Shown here piece by piece: positions 1 through 7,958 of a stretch of DNA of 64,000 nucleotides. The number at the start of each line of letters is the position of its first letter. The first letter of the stretch is position 1. The notes under the pieces are model-generated. The model made no database searches. It was not told the DNA's origin and saw nothing but the letters and a program-made list of their open reading frames with translations. Both the position numbers and the translations under genes were made by a program. Source of the stretch: Anaerolineae bacterium (GTDB lineage: Bacteria; Chloroflexota; Anaerolineae; Aggregatilineales; Ch27); NCBI GenBank assembly GCA_013178165.1, contig JABLXG010000010.1, positions 40,729-104,728 on the forward strand, given 5' to 3'.

Positions 1-453
1 CAGGTGCATCCACAGCAGCAGCTCCCCATGAGTGACGGCGACGACTTCGCCCTGCGGGAAGCGGCGACGCACCCGGCGGATGAAGCGCTGCGCCCGGTTA
101 AAGATGTCTTCCGGCTGTTCGTAATGGGGCGGGATATCCGTGAACATATCCCAGCCGCTAGCTTCGAGCTCGGCCAGCGGGCGGCCTTCATGGGGGGTAT
201 GCGTCTCATCCAGCAGGCGGGAGATGCGCACGCGCAAATCGGGATGCTGACCGGCGATGATCCGGGCTGTCTGGACGGCGCGCAGACGCGGGCTGCTGAA
301 GACAGCCGCCAGCGGGCGCGCCTGCAGGACTCTGGCGGCGGCCTCCGCCTGCACCCGGCCCGTTGCACTGAGCGGGAAGCGGGGCAGCCGCCCATAAAGC
401 AGCTGCGCCGGGTTGTGTACCTGACCATGCCGGACAAAATGGATGACGGTCAT
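1..453 (-). CDS. Histidine phosphatase family protein (partial, runs off window)
   Basis: The reverse strand reads an N-terminus beginning MTVIHFVRHGQVHNP, the RHG catalytic signature of the histidine phosphatase (phosphoglycerate mutase-like) superfamily. Further on are SSPRLRAVQTA, and VTHGE near the end with the second catalytic His. These enzymes transfer phosphate through a phospho-histidine; the substrate cannot be told. The start is the ATG whose complement is at 451-453. The C-terminus lies beyond base 1, so the length is unknown (151 codons seen). It follows the next gene by about 30 bases on the same strand and is closely similar to it, so the pair looks like a tandem duplication in one operon. 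Confidence 0.85.
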   Translation of the reverse strand, partial: MTVIHFVRHGQVHNPAQLLYGRLPRFPLSATGRVQAEAAARVLQARPLAAVFSSPRLRAVQTARIIAGQHPDLRVRISRLLDETHTPHEGRPLAELEASGWDMFTDIPPHYEQPEDIFNRAQRFIRRVRRRFPQGEVVAVTHGELLLWMHL

Positions 454-485
454 AAGCCCATCCTGGCGTCGCCACAGAACGGCGG

Positions 486-1067
486 TCAATACGGTCGCAG
501 GTAGCTCAGTGCTGGCAGGCGCGCGCCATCGACAAAGGCCAGCGTGGTGATTGACGCGGTGGCGGGATAGGCGGCGCGATTCTTGGTGTCATCGGTGAAG
601 GGGATGCCGGCCACCCAGAACTGCACGGCCAGCACAATGTCGCCGTGGGTGACCACTGCTACCTCCTGGCCAGGGTAAGCCGCCCGCAGCCGTCCGATCA
701 GGCGCAGGACGCGCCTGAGGACATCCTCCGGCGTCTCATAGCCGGGCGGCAGATCGGCGTAGAGCCGCCAGCCCTCGGCCTCCAGATCGGCGGTGGCGCG
801 ACCCTGATGCGGGCTGCGCACTTCATCCACCAGCGTGGAAAGGCGCAACGGTAGCCCGTGCGGGCGGGCGATGATGGCAGCCGTCTGCCGGGCGCGCAGG
901 CGCGGGCTGCTGATCACAGCAGTCAGCGGGCGATCCTGCAGGTACGCCGCGGCGGCGGCGGCCTGCTCAAGACCCCGCTGGCTCAGCCGGTAACGCGGCA
1001 GCCGCCCGTAAAGAATGTGCTGCGGGTTATGCACCTCGCCATGGCGAACAAAATAGATGGTAGTCAT
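486..1067 (-). CDS. Histidine phosphatase family protein
   Basis: A 193-residue protein starting MTTIYFVRHGEVHNPQ: the RHG motif sits about 8 residues in, SSPRLRARQTAAII follows at about residue 55, and VVTHGDIV holds the second catalytic His. Length suits a single-domain histidine phosphatase of the phosphoglycerate mutase-like class. An upstream in-frame start at 1100 exists, but it would add 11 residues before the first beta-strand, so the internal ATG is preferred. The next gene downstream is a paralogue that shares the unusual RHGxVHNP start and the LYGRLPR segment. Known members act on sugar phosphates, nucleotides or alpha-ribazole phosphate; nothing here picks among them. Confidence 0.88.
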   Translation of the reverse strand: MTTIYFVRHGEVHNPQHILYGRLPRYRLSQRGLEQAAAAAAYLQDRPLTAVISSPRLRARQTAAIIARPHGLPLRLSTLVDEVRSPHQGRATADLEAEGWRLYADLPPGYETPEDVLRRVLRLIGRLRAAYPGQEVAVVTHGDIVLAVQFWVAGIPFTDDTKNRAAYPATASITTLAFVDGARLPALSYLRPY

Positions 1068-1187
1068 CAAACCCGTCGGGGTCAACAGCCGGTGGGGCAA
1101 AACGCAGCCGCCAGCAAGACACAGCCCAGACCCTCAGGCCCGCCAGAAAGGGGCGGTCTGGCGCCTGGCCGCGCTTATTCTACCCGG

Positions 1188-1466
1188 CTAGGCGGCGTTT
1201 TCAAAGGCGGCGACGATCCGCTCCGCCTCCTGGTATTCAGGGCTGCCGGGGGTGGCCTTCTCCAGGATGGCGGTCGCCTGGATGTACTGCTCAACCGTGA
1301 TGGTCTGGCCGGCGCGCTGCAGGCGGTTGTGCTGCTCGATGGAAAGCCACAGGCGCTCTTCGGCGGTCAGGGCGCCTAACTCACGCTCGACCTCGATAAC
1401 CTGTTCTTCCCGCAAGGCCCCCTGCTGCTCCAGCAGCGCCTTAAGCCGTTCAAAGGCCTCAGTCAT
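1188..1466 (-). CDS. Small conserved-looking hypothetical protein
   Basis: A 92-residue, acidic, mostly helical soluble protein (MTEAFERLKALLEQ...AFENAA) with no signal peptide or membrane segment. A good ribosome site (GGAGGA, about 7 bases before the ATG) and strongly codon-biased frame support it as a real gene. I do not recognise the family. It is 120 bases upstream of the phosphatase pair on the same strand, so it may head that transcript. Confidence 0.6.
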   Translation of the reverse strand: MTEAFERLKALLEQQGALREEQVIEVERELGALTAEERLWLSIEQHNRLQRAGQTITVEQYIQATAILEKATPGSPEYQEAERIVAAFENAA

Positions 1467-1710
1467 GCAAATTCCTCCACAGTAAAGCCGCGCGGTCTCC
1501 TGTCCGGGTCAGGTAAAAGGGCACGCGCTGCACAGCGGCTGAAGCCAAGCCGGAACATCTTCACCAGGCACGATTCAGCCTAGCGCACAACCCGCGGCCT
1601 GACAACAGACCTTTATTCCTACTCCTCCCCCGCGCAACCCGGCCCGCTCCCGGCGCGTATAGATCAACAGCATCATCGCCCACTAGCACACACAAGGGGG
1701 GTAAAAAAAC

Positions 1711-2364
1711 ATGCTTCAAGAAAAGAATCGGGGGCGCATCATCGCCGGGGCTGCGCTGATTCTGCTGGGTCTGGCCCAGATCATCACCAACAGCGTTGAC
1801 GCATCGTGGGAAGTCTGGATGTGGGTTGTGGCGCTGGCTGTGTCGGCCATCGGCTTCGGCTGGCTATACCTGGCTGAGCGCCAGGTCTGGCAGGTCATTG
1901 TGGCTTATGTCTCCGCTGCGGTGCTGGTCGTTGTGGTCATCGCTGCCGTGCTCAAGTTGAGCGGCGTCTGGGTGCCAGTGATTGTGCTGCTGCTGATCGC
2001 CGCGCCCTTTGCCTATAGCGCCTACCGGACCCGCCAGTGGGGACTGGCCATCCCGGCCTATGTCCTGGTAGCGATCATCCCGGTGCTGTTCCTGGGGGAG
2101 GCGGGCAATGAGTCCCAGCTTGTCCCGGCTTATGTCCTGGGCGTGATTGGCCTGCCATTCATCGTTGCCTATCTCTACACCCGCCAGTGGCCGCTCCTCA
2201 TCCCCGGCGGGATCATGGTGCTGATGGCGCTGGCGTTCCTGTTCAGTGCGGTCGAAACGGTTGGCCCGGTCATCAGTGTTGTCGTGGCGGTGATCATGAT
2301 CGTGGCGGGCGCCTATATGCTCCTGGCCGGGCGCGGAGAGGAAAAGCCCAAGCGCGAAGGTTAG
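1711..2364 (+). CDS. Multi-pass membrane protein of unknown function
   Basis: 217 residues with about seven hydrophobic helices separated by very short loops; two internal stretches (YRTRQWGLAIPAYVL and YTRQWPLLIPGGIM) look like repeats of one unit, which suggests an internal duplication. A strong AAGGGGGG ribosome site lies 9 bases before the ATG. A short charged tail (GRGEEKPKREG) should face the cytoplasm. No catalytic or transport motif is visible. It is monocistronic: the preceding gene is divergent and a hairpin terminator follows 45 bases after the stop. Confidence 0.7.
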   Translation: MLQEKNRGRIIAGAALILLGLAQIITNSVDASWEVWMWVVALAVSAIGFGWLYLAERQVWQVIVAYVSAAVLVVVVIAAVLKLSGVWVPVIVLLLIAAPFAYSAYRTRQWGLAIPAYVLVAIIPVLFLGEAGNESQLVPAYVLGVIGLPFIVAYLYTRQWPLLIPGGIMVLMALAFLFSAVETVGPVISVVVAVIMIVAGAYMLLAGRGEEKPKREG

Positions 2365-2407
2365 GCAGCGTGCCTGTACCCGGCCCAGAGGCAATCCGGA
2401 GTACTCA

Positions 2408-2447
2408 CCGGGGTGGTCAGGGATGGCCACCCCGGTTCCTGTTTCTC
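2408..2447 (+). terminator. Rho-independent terminator after the membrane protein
   Basis: A perfect 9-bp stem (CCGGGGTGG, 2408-2416, with CCACCCCGG, 2427-2435) and a 10-nt loop, followed by a T-rich stretch (TTCCTGTTTCTC). It lies 44 bases after the stop of the gene at 1711-2364. Confidence 0.7.
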
Positions 2448-2566
2448 ATCGAATTCTTATAAAAATGACTGGATTTATCAACAAATGTGTGCTATGGTAC
2501 GTATGGTTGAGCGTGAAAACGCTTGATCGGCAGAGTCCACCATCCCAACCCCATCACTGCCCGTGG

Positions 2567-2647
2567 ACTCGCCTGCACAGACGAAGCTACTGACATTGAC
2601 CCTCAATGTTCAATCCCCCCCCTGTAGCATCGTCTGTGCAGGCGAGT
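2567..2647. repeat. Long imperfect inverted repeat (24-bp arms) with nested hairpin
   Basis: Left arm 2567-2590 and right arm 2624-2647 are complementary at 23 of 24 positions; the single mismatch is at the AGC/ATC step near the inner end. Between the arms are ACATTGA-CCC-TCAATGT and a run of eight or more C. Arms of this length in a small intergenic gap are unlikely by chance. Confidence 0.8.
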
Positions 2648-2837
2648 TCACCGTTGAAGCCCACTATCACACTCCGGACTTAGCCGGGCATCGCCATCGT
2701 CAATCTCCATTATTGCTCATCGCCGCCCGCATCGTTGATCGTTGCTGCCCCATCCCTACCGGGCGATGCCATCTCAACTGAGACAGGCTCCTTATACCAG
2801 CATCTGTGCCCTCCTGGAGCCTGTTTTGGAAAGCACA

Positions 2838-2867
2838 CGGCGGCTCCTGAACATTCAGGGGCCGCCG
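2838..2867. repeat. 13-bp hairpin with ACAT loop
   Basis: CGGCGGCTCCTGA (2838-2850), loop ACAT, TCAGGGGCCGCCG (2855-2867); all pairs are Watson-Crick except one G-T. It lies 96 bases beyond the stop of the flavodoxin gene that ends at 2963 on the minus strand, but no U-tract follows on either strand, so it is not a clear intrinsic terminator. Confidence 0.7.
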
Positions 2868-2962
2868 TACTGCATTATTGCCGGGCGACAGGGCACGTTG
2901 CAAAATTCGCAACGCCATCGCCCACGACTTCTGCCGGGCTATCTTCCTATACCAGGAAGAAC

Positions 2963-3466
2963 TCACCCGGCCAGCTGCGCATAGGTTTCCCCCGTCCAGG
3001 CCCGGATCGCATCCCAGTCGCGGAAGTCGCCCTCCGGCGGTTTCATCATGCGCATCATCATCTTCTCCAGCAGGCCCAACCGCGCCGGCAGCATCCTCCC
3101 GGCGAAGAATCCTTCCGCCTGCGGGGTGAAGATGGCCCGCACAGGGTCGAGATAGGCATGCACGGTCTGGCGGTTTTCCGGTGTGTCCTCATGTAAGGTC
3201 AGGCACACGGTGAAGAACGCGGTTGGGCGCTGGCTCAGCGCGTCTTTGTGCGCTTCCACAAAGGACACCGCTTCCTTGAGCCACTGGCCAACACGGATGG
3301 CGCTACCGACAAAGGCCAGATCATAGCCGTCCAGGTCGCGCACGTTCTTGATCGGCACTACGTCCACTTCAGCGCCTGCTTCCCGCAACACCTTGCCCAT
3401 GAATTCGGCCACCTCAGCCGTGGCGCCGGTCTTGCTGGCATAGGCGACCAGGACTCGCTTGCTCAT
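2963..3466 (-). CDS. Flavodoxin domain-containing protein (HemG/long-chain flavodoxin type)
   Basis: 167 residues starting MSKRVLVAYASKTGATAEVA, the FMN-phosphate-binding loop (T/S-x-T-G-x-T type, here ASKTGAT) of the flavodoxin fold. DLAFVGSAIRVGQW and AFFTVCLTLHED fit the second and third FMN loops as found in menaquinone-dependent protoporphyrinogen oxidase (HemG-like) and related flavodoxins. Soluble and cytoplasmic by sequence. Known members bind FMN and shuttle electrons; whether this one oxidises protoporphyrinogen is not shown, and no haem genes are adjacent. The ATG directly precedes the FMN loop, which fixes the start. It follows cydD on the same strand after a 113-bp gap. Confidence 0.82.
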   Translation of the reverse strand: MSKRVLVAYASKTGATAEVAEFMGKVLREAGAEVDVVPIKNVRDLDGYDLAFVGSAIRVGQWLKEAVSFVEAHKDALSQRPTAFFTVCLTLHEDTPENRQTVHAYLDPVRAIFTPQAEGFFAGRMLPARLGLLEKMMMRMMKPPEGDFRDWDAIRAWTGETYAQLAG

Positions 3467-3579
3467 CTCGTCAATATGCTCCTGTGTGATGATCGATTTG
3501 AAAGGGTACCCCCCTCTGTACCATTACATACGTTGTACAGACCGGTGAGTTGCACCACATTGCAATCTGCGCGACTGGA

Positions 3580-5325
3580 TCAGCCAGCCAATAGCTGGGG
3601 ATCGTAGGCCGCCAGCAACCGGCTGTACAACCCACCCGCCGCCCGCAATTCCGCATGAGAGCCGCTCTCGATCACACGCCCCTCATCGAGAACGATGATC
3701 CGATCGGCGCGGGCAACCGTGTGCAGGCGGTGGGCGATGATCAGCGCCGTACGCCCGCGCAGCAGCCGCCCGATCGCCTCCTCCACCAGCGCCTCGCTCT
3801 CAGCGTCCAGGTGAGCAGTTGGCTCATCCAGGATCAGCAGCGGCGCATCGCGCAGGAAGGCGCGGGCCAGGGCGATCCGCTGCGCCTGCCCGCCGGAAAG
3901 GCGCGCCCCGCGTTCCCCGATCACGGTCGCGTAGCCGTCCGGCAGGGCGCAGATGAAGTCATCGGCGCCAGCCTGTCGGGCAGCGAAAATGACTTCGTCC
4001 GGCGTGGCTCCGGGGCGACCCAGGCGGATATTCTCCAGAATGCTGGTGTTGAACAGGTACGGCTGCTGGGGAACCCAGGCCAGCCGCGCCCGCCAGACAT
4101 CCGCGGCGATGGCCGCCAGCGGGACGCCATCGACCGTGATTGTCCCGGAATCGGGCGCGATGAAGCGCAGCAGCAGTGCAGCGATCGTGCTCTTGCCCGC
4201 GCCAGACGGCCCGACCAGCGCCACCTGCTGGCCCGGCTCCACCATGAAGGTGACGCCGTCCAGGGCGACGCGCCGCCCGCCATCATAGGCGTAGCGGATA
4301 TCGTTGAAGGCGATGCACATCCGCTGAGGGACGGAGCGGGAGGGCACAGTCAAGGAGGGGGCCGATGCGACTGCCGGTGTTTCCAGGATGTCGAAGATGC
4401 GCACCGCTGCCGTTACACCGCTGATCCCGGCGTGGAAGCGCACGCCCAGTGTCCGCAGCGGCAGGTAGTATTCCGGAGCCAGCACCAGCACAAACAGCGC
4501 CCCCTCGAAATCGAGCAGGCCGTACAGCAGCCGCACGCCGATCTCCACCGCCACAATTGCCGTGCTGAGCGTGGCAATTAGCTCCAGAGTCAGCGCGGAA
4601 AGAAAAGCCACCCGCAGCACGCCCAGCGTGGTCGCCCGCCAGCGATCGCTAATGCTGGCGATGACCTCAACCTGGCGGCGGCTGCGCCCGAACAGCTTGA
4701 GCGTCGTCAGACCCTGCAGGGCGTCCAGGAAGTGGGCGCTCATCCGGCTGAGCGTCTGCCACTGGCGGCGGGTGACTCCCCGCGCCAGCGCCCCGATCAG
4801 CACCATAAAGAACGGGATCAGCGGCGCGGTGAGCAGCAACACCAGCCCCGAAAGCGGCTCCAGCGGCAGGATAAAAGCGAGGAAGGTCAGCGGGACCAGC
4901 GCGGCCAGGACCAGCGCCGGCAGATAGTCGCGGAAATAAGCATCCAGTTCCTCCACGCCCTGCAGGGCGGCGGCAACCAGTTCGCCGCTGCGTTCGCCGC
5001 CCGTATAGGCCGGGCCAAGCGCCAGCAGGTGGCTGTACAGTGCCGAGCGCAGGGCCTGTTTGATCCGCCCGGCCAGCGCATCAGCAGCGGACACGCTCAG
5101 CCAGGCAACCCCCGCCCGCGCCAGCGCCAGGCCGGCCAGCGCCAGCAACAGTGGCGTCACCTCGACCAGCGTCTGCCCGCCCAGGAAGACCCCGGCGATG
5201 GCCCGGCTGAGTACGCGAGCCTGCAGCACCAGCAGCACCCCACCCAGCACACCGAGGCCAACCGTCAGCGCCAGCCGGGGACGCTCCCCGCGCAGCAACC
5301 TGAGCAACCGCCTGTCGAGATTCAT
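3580..5325 (-). CDS. cydD: CydD-type thiol-reductant ABC exporter subunit
   Basis: 581 residues: six hydrophobic segments in about residues 15-310 (type-1 ABC exporter membrane domain), then an ATPase domain with Walker A GPSGAGKST, signature LSGGQAQRIALARA, Walker B LLILDEPTAHLD and the switch His in IIAHRLH. The membrane half carries CydD hallmarks (GVEELDAYFRDYLPALVLAA, FFMVLIGALA, LAPEYYLPLRTLG). CydDC exports cysteine and glutathione to the periplasm for cytochrome bd and c assembly. No cydC or cydAB is next to it: the neighbours are a flavodoxin and a divergent DinB gene, so the partner must be elsewhere or this forms a homodimer. Confidence 0.85.
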   Translation of the reverse strand: MNLDRRLLRLLRGERPRLALTVGLGVLGGVLLVLQARVLSRAIAGVFLGGQTLVEVTPLLLALAGLALARAGVAWLSVSAADALAGRIKQALRSALYSHLLALGPAYTGGERSGELVAAALQGVEELDAYFRDYLPALVLAALVPLTFLAFILPLEPLSGLVLLLTAPLIPFFMVLIGALARGVTRRQWQTLSRMSAHFLDALQGLTTLKLFGRSRRQVEVIASISDRWRATTLGVLRVAFLSALTLELIATLSTAIVAVEIGVRLLYGLLDFEGALFVLVLAPEYYLPLRTLGVRFHAGISGVTAAVRIFDILETPAVASAPSLTVPSRSVPQRMCIAFNDIRYAYDGGRRVALDGVTFMVEPGQQVALVGPSGAGKSTIAALLLRFIAPDSGTITVDGVPLAAIAADVWRARLAWVPQQPYLFNTSILENIRLGRPGATPDEVIFAARQAGADDFICALPDGYATVIGERGARLSGGQAQRIALARAFLRDAPLLILDEPTAHLDAESEALVEEAIGRLLRGRTALIIAHRLHTVARADRIIVLDEGRVIESGSHAELRAAGGLYSRLLAAYDPQLLAG

Positions 5326-5405
5326 GCGCGTCTTTCACCTCCCTGCGCCGGTTATACCGAAATCAGGGCAGGTGCCGCCAGAAGTTGCCCGTAGATCAGG
5401 CAATA

Positions 5406-5416
5406 TATGCTAGAAT
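5406..5416 (+). promoter_or_regulatory. Probable extended -10 promoter element upstream of dinB-like gene
   Basis: TATGCTAGAAT at 5406-5416 contains an extended -10 (TGC before TAGAAT). A TTGCCC hexamer lies at 5385-5390, 20 bases upstream, longer than the usual spacer, but extended -10 elements depend less on the -35. The gene start is at 5499. Confidence 0.35.
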
Positions 5417-5498
5417 CTGTACTAAGAGGGGGTATGTTCACGGGAAAGCCCGGCAGCAGCCGGATACCGCCGGGCATGCAAGAGGACAGGACTCCCGT

Positions 5499-6011
5499 AT
5501 GTTCATCACCGCCATTCGGACGCTTTACGCCTATAACGCCTGGGCTAGCGCCCGCGTTCTGGCCGCCGCCAGTCAGCTCACCGGCGACCAGTTCACCGCC
5601 CCGGTTCCCGGACCCGGCGCGAGCTTCTCCTCTGTCCGCGATACGCTGGTGCACACCCTCGGCGCGCAACGGCACTGGCTGGCGCGCTTCCGCCATTGGG
5701 AGCCGCCGGAGTTCCTGACCGCTGCGGAGTGCTCTGATCTGGCCACATTGCAGGGATGCTGGGACGCCGTTGAGACGGACACGCAGGCCTTCGTCGCGGC
5801 GCTGGACAACGACCTGCTGGGCACGGTCATCACCTACACCACCCGCTGGGGCCGGACGTACAGCTACCCGCTGTGGCAGATGATGATCCACCAGGTCAAC
5901 CACGCTACCCATCACCGCAGTGAGGCCGCCATGCTGTTGGCGCACTGGGGCTACCCGCCGGGCGAGCTAGACTTCATCACCTACATCGACGAACAGAACG
6001 CCAGGGCTTGA
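5499..6011 (+). CDS. DinB family protein (four-helix metal-binding fold)
   Basis: 170 residues starting MFITAIRTLYAYNAWA, typical of DinB/YfiT-like proteins: helix 1 with YNAWA, a first metal His in the VRDTLVHTLGAQRHWL helix and the HQVNHATHHRSE helix near residue 135 with the other His ligands. The fold forms homodimers that bind a divalent metal; members include thiol-S-transferases (mycothiol or bacillithiol dependent), and many are damage-induced. An upstream in-frame start (5385) would add 38 residues of poor composition, and AGAGGACAGG precedes the chosen ATG. Its 3' end overlaps the convergent gene by 35 bp. Confidence 0.82.
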   Translation: MFITAIRTLYAYNAWASARVLAAASQLTGDQFTAPVPGPGASFSSVRDTLVHTLGAQRHWLARFRHWEPPEFLTAAECSDLATLQGCWDAVETDTQAFVAALDNDLLGTVITYTTRWGRTYSYPLWQMMIHQVNHATHHRSEAAMLLAHWGYPPGELDFITYIDEQNARA

Positions 6012-7059
6012 GCAAAACCGGCAACGCCACCACCAGGAGCAGTATCCCCAGCAGCCCGCCCGCCAGCAACCAGACGCCGCGCCAGTCCAGTGGCAGGGCC
6101 GCGCTCCCTTCCGGCAAGATCGGGATCGTCGAGTCCACATAGCGCATGATCTGCTCCCAGGCCGGGGTTGGCGTGCCCGCCCGCCGGAAAAGCACCCGGC
6201 ATTCAGCGTCCAGCGCAGCCATCTCATCACGGGCGGCGTTGGCATGGCTGGCCACGGCCAACTCGGCCATGGCCGTACGGGCCAGCCGGGAGAGCAGCAG
6301 CACCAGCAGCGGCTCCGGCAGCCAGCGGTAAACCTGAATAGCCGCTGGCACCAGTGGAAAACCGAGCGCCCGCAGCGCCTGAAAGCCCTCACGAGCGGCC
6401 CGCACCGCCAGCGTGATAGCGTCGCGGGTGTGTCCAGCGCGGTAGATATCCCCGCCAGCGGCGTAAACCGCCCCGGCCAGCGGCAACACCAGCGCGGCAT
6501 GCGCTTTGAGCCAGGCATCGATGGCCGGGCTGATCACCACATCAATCCCGCCATCGGCGAAAGCATCAACGATCTCGCGCAGGCGCGGCGTGACCTGCCC
6601 GTTCAACTCCCCGATGACCAGGCGGATCCGTTGTGCCCCGCCGGTGTGGCGCACGATGTGCCCCTCCCGCGTGCCGCCCACCGTGGTGAAGCCGAACAGC
6701 ACCCGCTCGCGGCCCAGCGCCGCCGCGTAAGCGTCCGGCCCGGCGGCGTTATTGCCCAGGAACAGCACCGCCGGAGTCGCCTTGTTAGCGGCCAAGACTG
6801 GCAGCACGTCGGCCACCTGGTTCTTGCGCATGCACACCACGATCAGATCATAAGCTTCGGTGGGCGCCAGCGCTTCCACCAACGGCACCGTTGTTGTGCT
6901 GCGGATGCCTGTACGCGCGTCCTCCAGGACAATGCCATGCTCGCGCAGGTCGGCCAGCCGCCTGCCGCGCGCCAGCAGGCTCACCTCATGCCCGGCGGCG
7001 TAAAGCCGCGCCGCGATCACACTGCCCTGCACCCCGGCCCCGTAGATCAGAATTTTCAT
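5977..7059 (-). CDS. Ketopantoate reductase-like protein with C-terminal membrane tail
   Basis: 360 residues. The N-terminus MKILIYGAGVQGSVIAARL is the GxGxxG NADP-binding fold of the ApbA/PanE (2-dehydropantoate 2-reductase) family; LFGFTTVGGTREG and the all-helical C-terminal half with LKAHAALVLPLAGAVYAAGG also fit. Unlike ordinary PanE (about 300 residues) it ends with a strongly hydrophobic helix (WLLAGGLLGILLLVVALPVLL, roughly residues 325-348), so it is probably membrane anchored. That argues against simple pantothenate synthesis and for a paralogous oxidoreductase; the substrate is unknown. It is convergent with and overlaps the DinB gene. Confidence 0.75.
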   Translation of the reverse strand: MKILIYGAGVQGSVIAARLYAAGHEVSLLARGRRLADLREHGIVLEDARTGIRSTTTVPLVEALAPTEAYDLIVVCMRKNQVADVLPVLAANKATPAVLFLGNNAAGPDAYAAALGRERVLFGFTTVGGTREGHIVRHTGGAQRIRLVIGELNGQVTPRLREIVDAFADGGIDVVISPAIDAWLKAHAALVLPLAGAVYAAGGDIYRAGHTRDAITLAVRAAREGFQALRALGFPLVPAAIQVYRWLPEPLLVLLLSRLARTAMAELAVASHANAARDEMAALDAECRVLFRRAGTPTPAWEQIMRYVDSTIPILPEGSAALPLDWRGVWLLAGGLLGILLLVVALPVLLKPWRSVRRCR

Positions 7060-7190
7060 GGGTTCTGTCCCTCCCCTCTAGTCGTCATTGTACGCCCCTT
7101 CCCGTTGACTGGACAAAGCCGCCTACGCTCCCTAAAATACCCGGCAAATGCGCCGCCCACCCTGAGTGCACGCAAGAGTGTGACCCCACC

Positions 7191-7958
7191 ATGACTCACC
7201 TCAAGCCGATCCTGCGCCGCTTTCCGCCCTACCTGTGGCTGGCCAACCGCTACCGGGGTCTGCGCCGCCTGCTGGCCTACCCGGAAACAGCCCGCGTCGG
7301 CGTGACCAGTTACGACGACTACTGGGACGCCAAGGCAGGGAGCGGCCTGGGCAAGCTCTCGCCCTTTCGCCGGGCGCGGGCGGAGGCGCTGGCCCGTGTC
7401 ATCCCGCCCGGCAGCAAGGTGCTCGACCTGGGCGTGGGCGACGGCGCGATCCTTAAGTATCTGGTCGAGCAACTTGGCATTGACGCGCACGGCGTAGATA
7501 TCTCCCCGAAAGCGGTCGAGTATTGCCGATCGATCGGGCTGGATGTGACGCTGGCAGATATCAAACAGCCGGTCAGCACTTTTATCGACACCGACTACGA
7601 CTGCATCCTCATGAGCGAAATTCTGGAGCACATCCCCGACCCGGAGGCGCTGTTGAACGATCTGCGCCACCGTGCCCGGATGTTGATCGTTAGCGTGCCG
7701 AACACCGGTTACCACCAGCACCGGCTGCGTCTGCTGCTGGGCCGCTTTCCACTGCAATGGGTAGTGACACCCGGTGAGCACCTGCGGTTCTGGACGGTGG
7801 CGGACTTCCGCTGGTGGGCGGCGCAACTCGGCTTCCGCATCACGCAGCAGATCGCCTACCAGGGCACGCCCATTCTGCGCGATGTGTGGCCCAACCTGTT
7901 CGGGGAAGCGATGATCTATGTGCTGGAAGATGCCCGCCAGGAGCCGCCCGCACCATGA
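7191..7958 (+). CDS. Class I SAM-dependent methyltransferase, MetW-like
   Basis: 255 residues with SAM-binding motif I VLDLGVGDGAILKYL, acidic motif II HGVDISPKAV, and motif IV DCILMSEILEHIPDPEALL, followed by LIVSVPNTGYHQHRLRLLLGRFP, close to the MetW/polysaccharide methyltransferase pattern. The ATG at 7191 is preferred over the longer frame because the upstream codons overlap the promoter region of the divergent gene and lack family sequence. It shares an ATGA overlap with a second methyltransferase of the same layout, and the block is followed by glycosyltransferases, so a role in modifying surface polysaccharide or a lipid-linked glycan is a reasonable inference. Confidence 0.83.
   Translation: MTHLKPILRRFPPYLWLANRYRGLRRLLAYPETARVGVTSYDDYWDAKAGSGLGKLSPFRRARAEALARVIPPGSKVLDLGVGDGAILKYLVEQLGIDAHGVDISPKAVEYCRSIGLDVTLADIKQPVSTFIDTDYDCILMSEILEHIPDPEALLNDLRHRARMLIVSVPNTGYHQHRLRLLLGRFPLQWVVTPGEHLRFWTVADFRWWAAQLGFRITQQIAYQGTPILRDVWPNLFGEAMIYVLEDARQEPPAP

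Larger units (their letters stand above)
2448..2962. other. Gene-free region rich in inverted repeats
   Basis: No open frame here looks coding. The region holds four clear inverted repeats: GAGTCCAC (2533-2540) with GTGGACTC (2563-2570); a 24-bp arm pair 2567-2590/2624-2647 with one mismatch; an ACATTGA/TCAATGT hairpin nested inside it (2593-2609); and a 13-bp stem with a 4-nt loop at 2838-2867. The first two overlap at 2567-2570, so they cannot both form. This could be an untranslated RNA, a mobile-element remnant or a protein-binding array; the sequence alone does not decide. Confidence 0.6.

Noticed and set aside
2563..3196. Small ORFs on both strands in the hairpin region
   Set aside because: No ribosome sites, no family motif, and several overlap the inverted repeats and flavodoxin gene.
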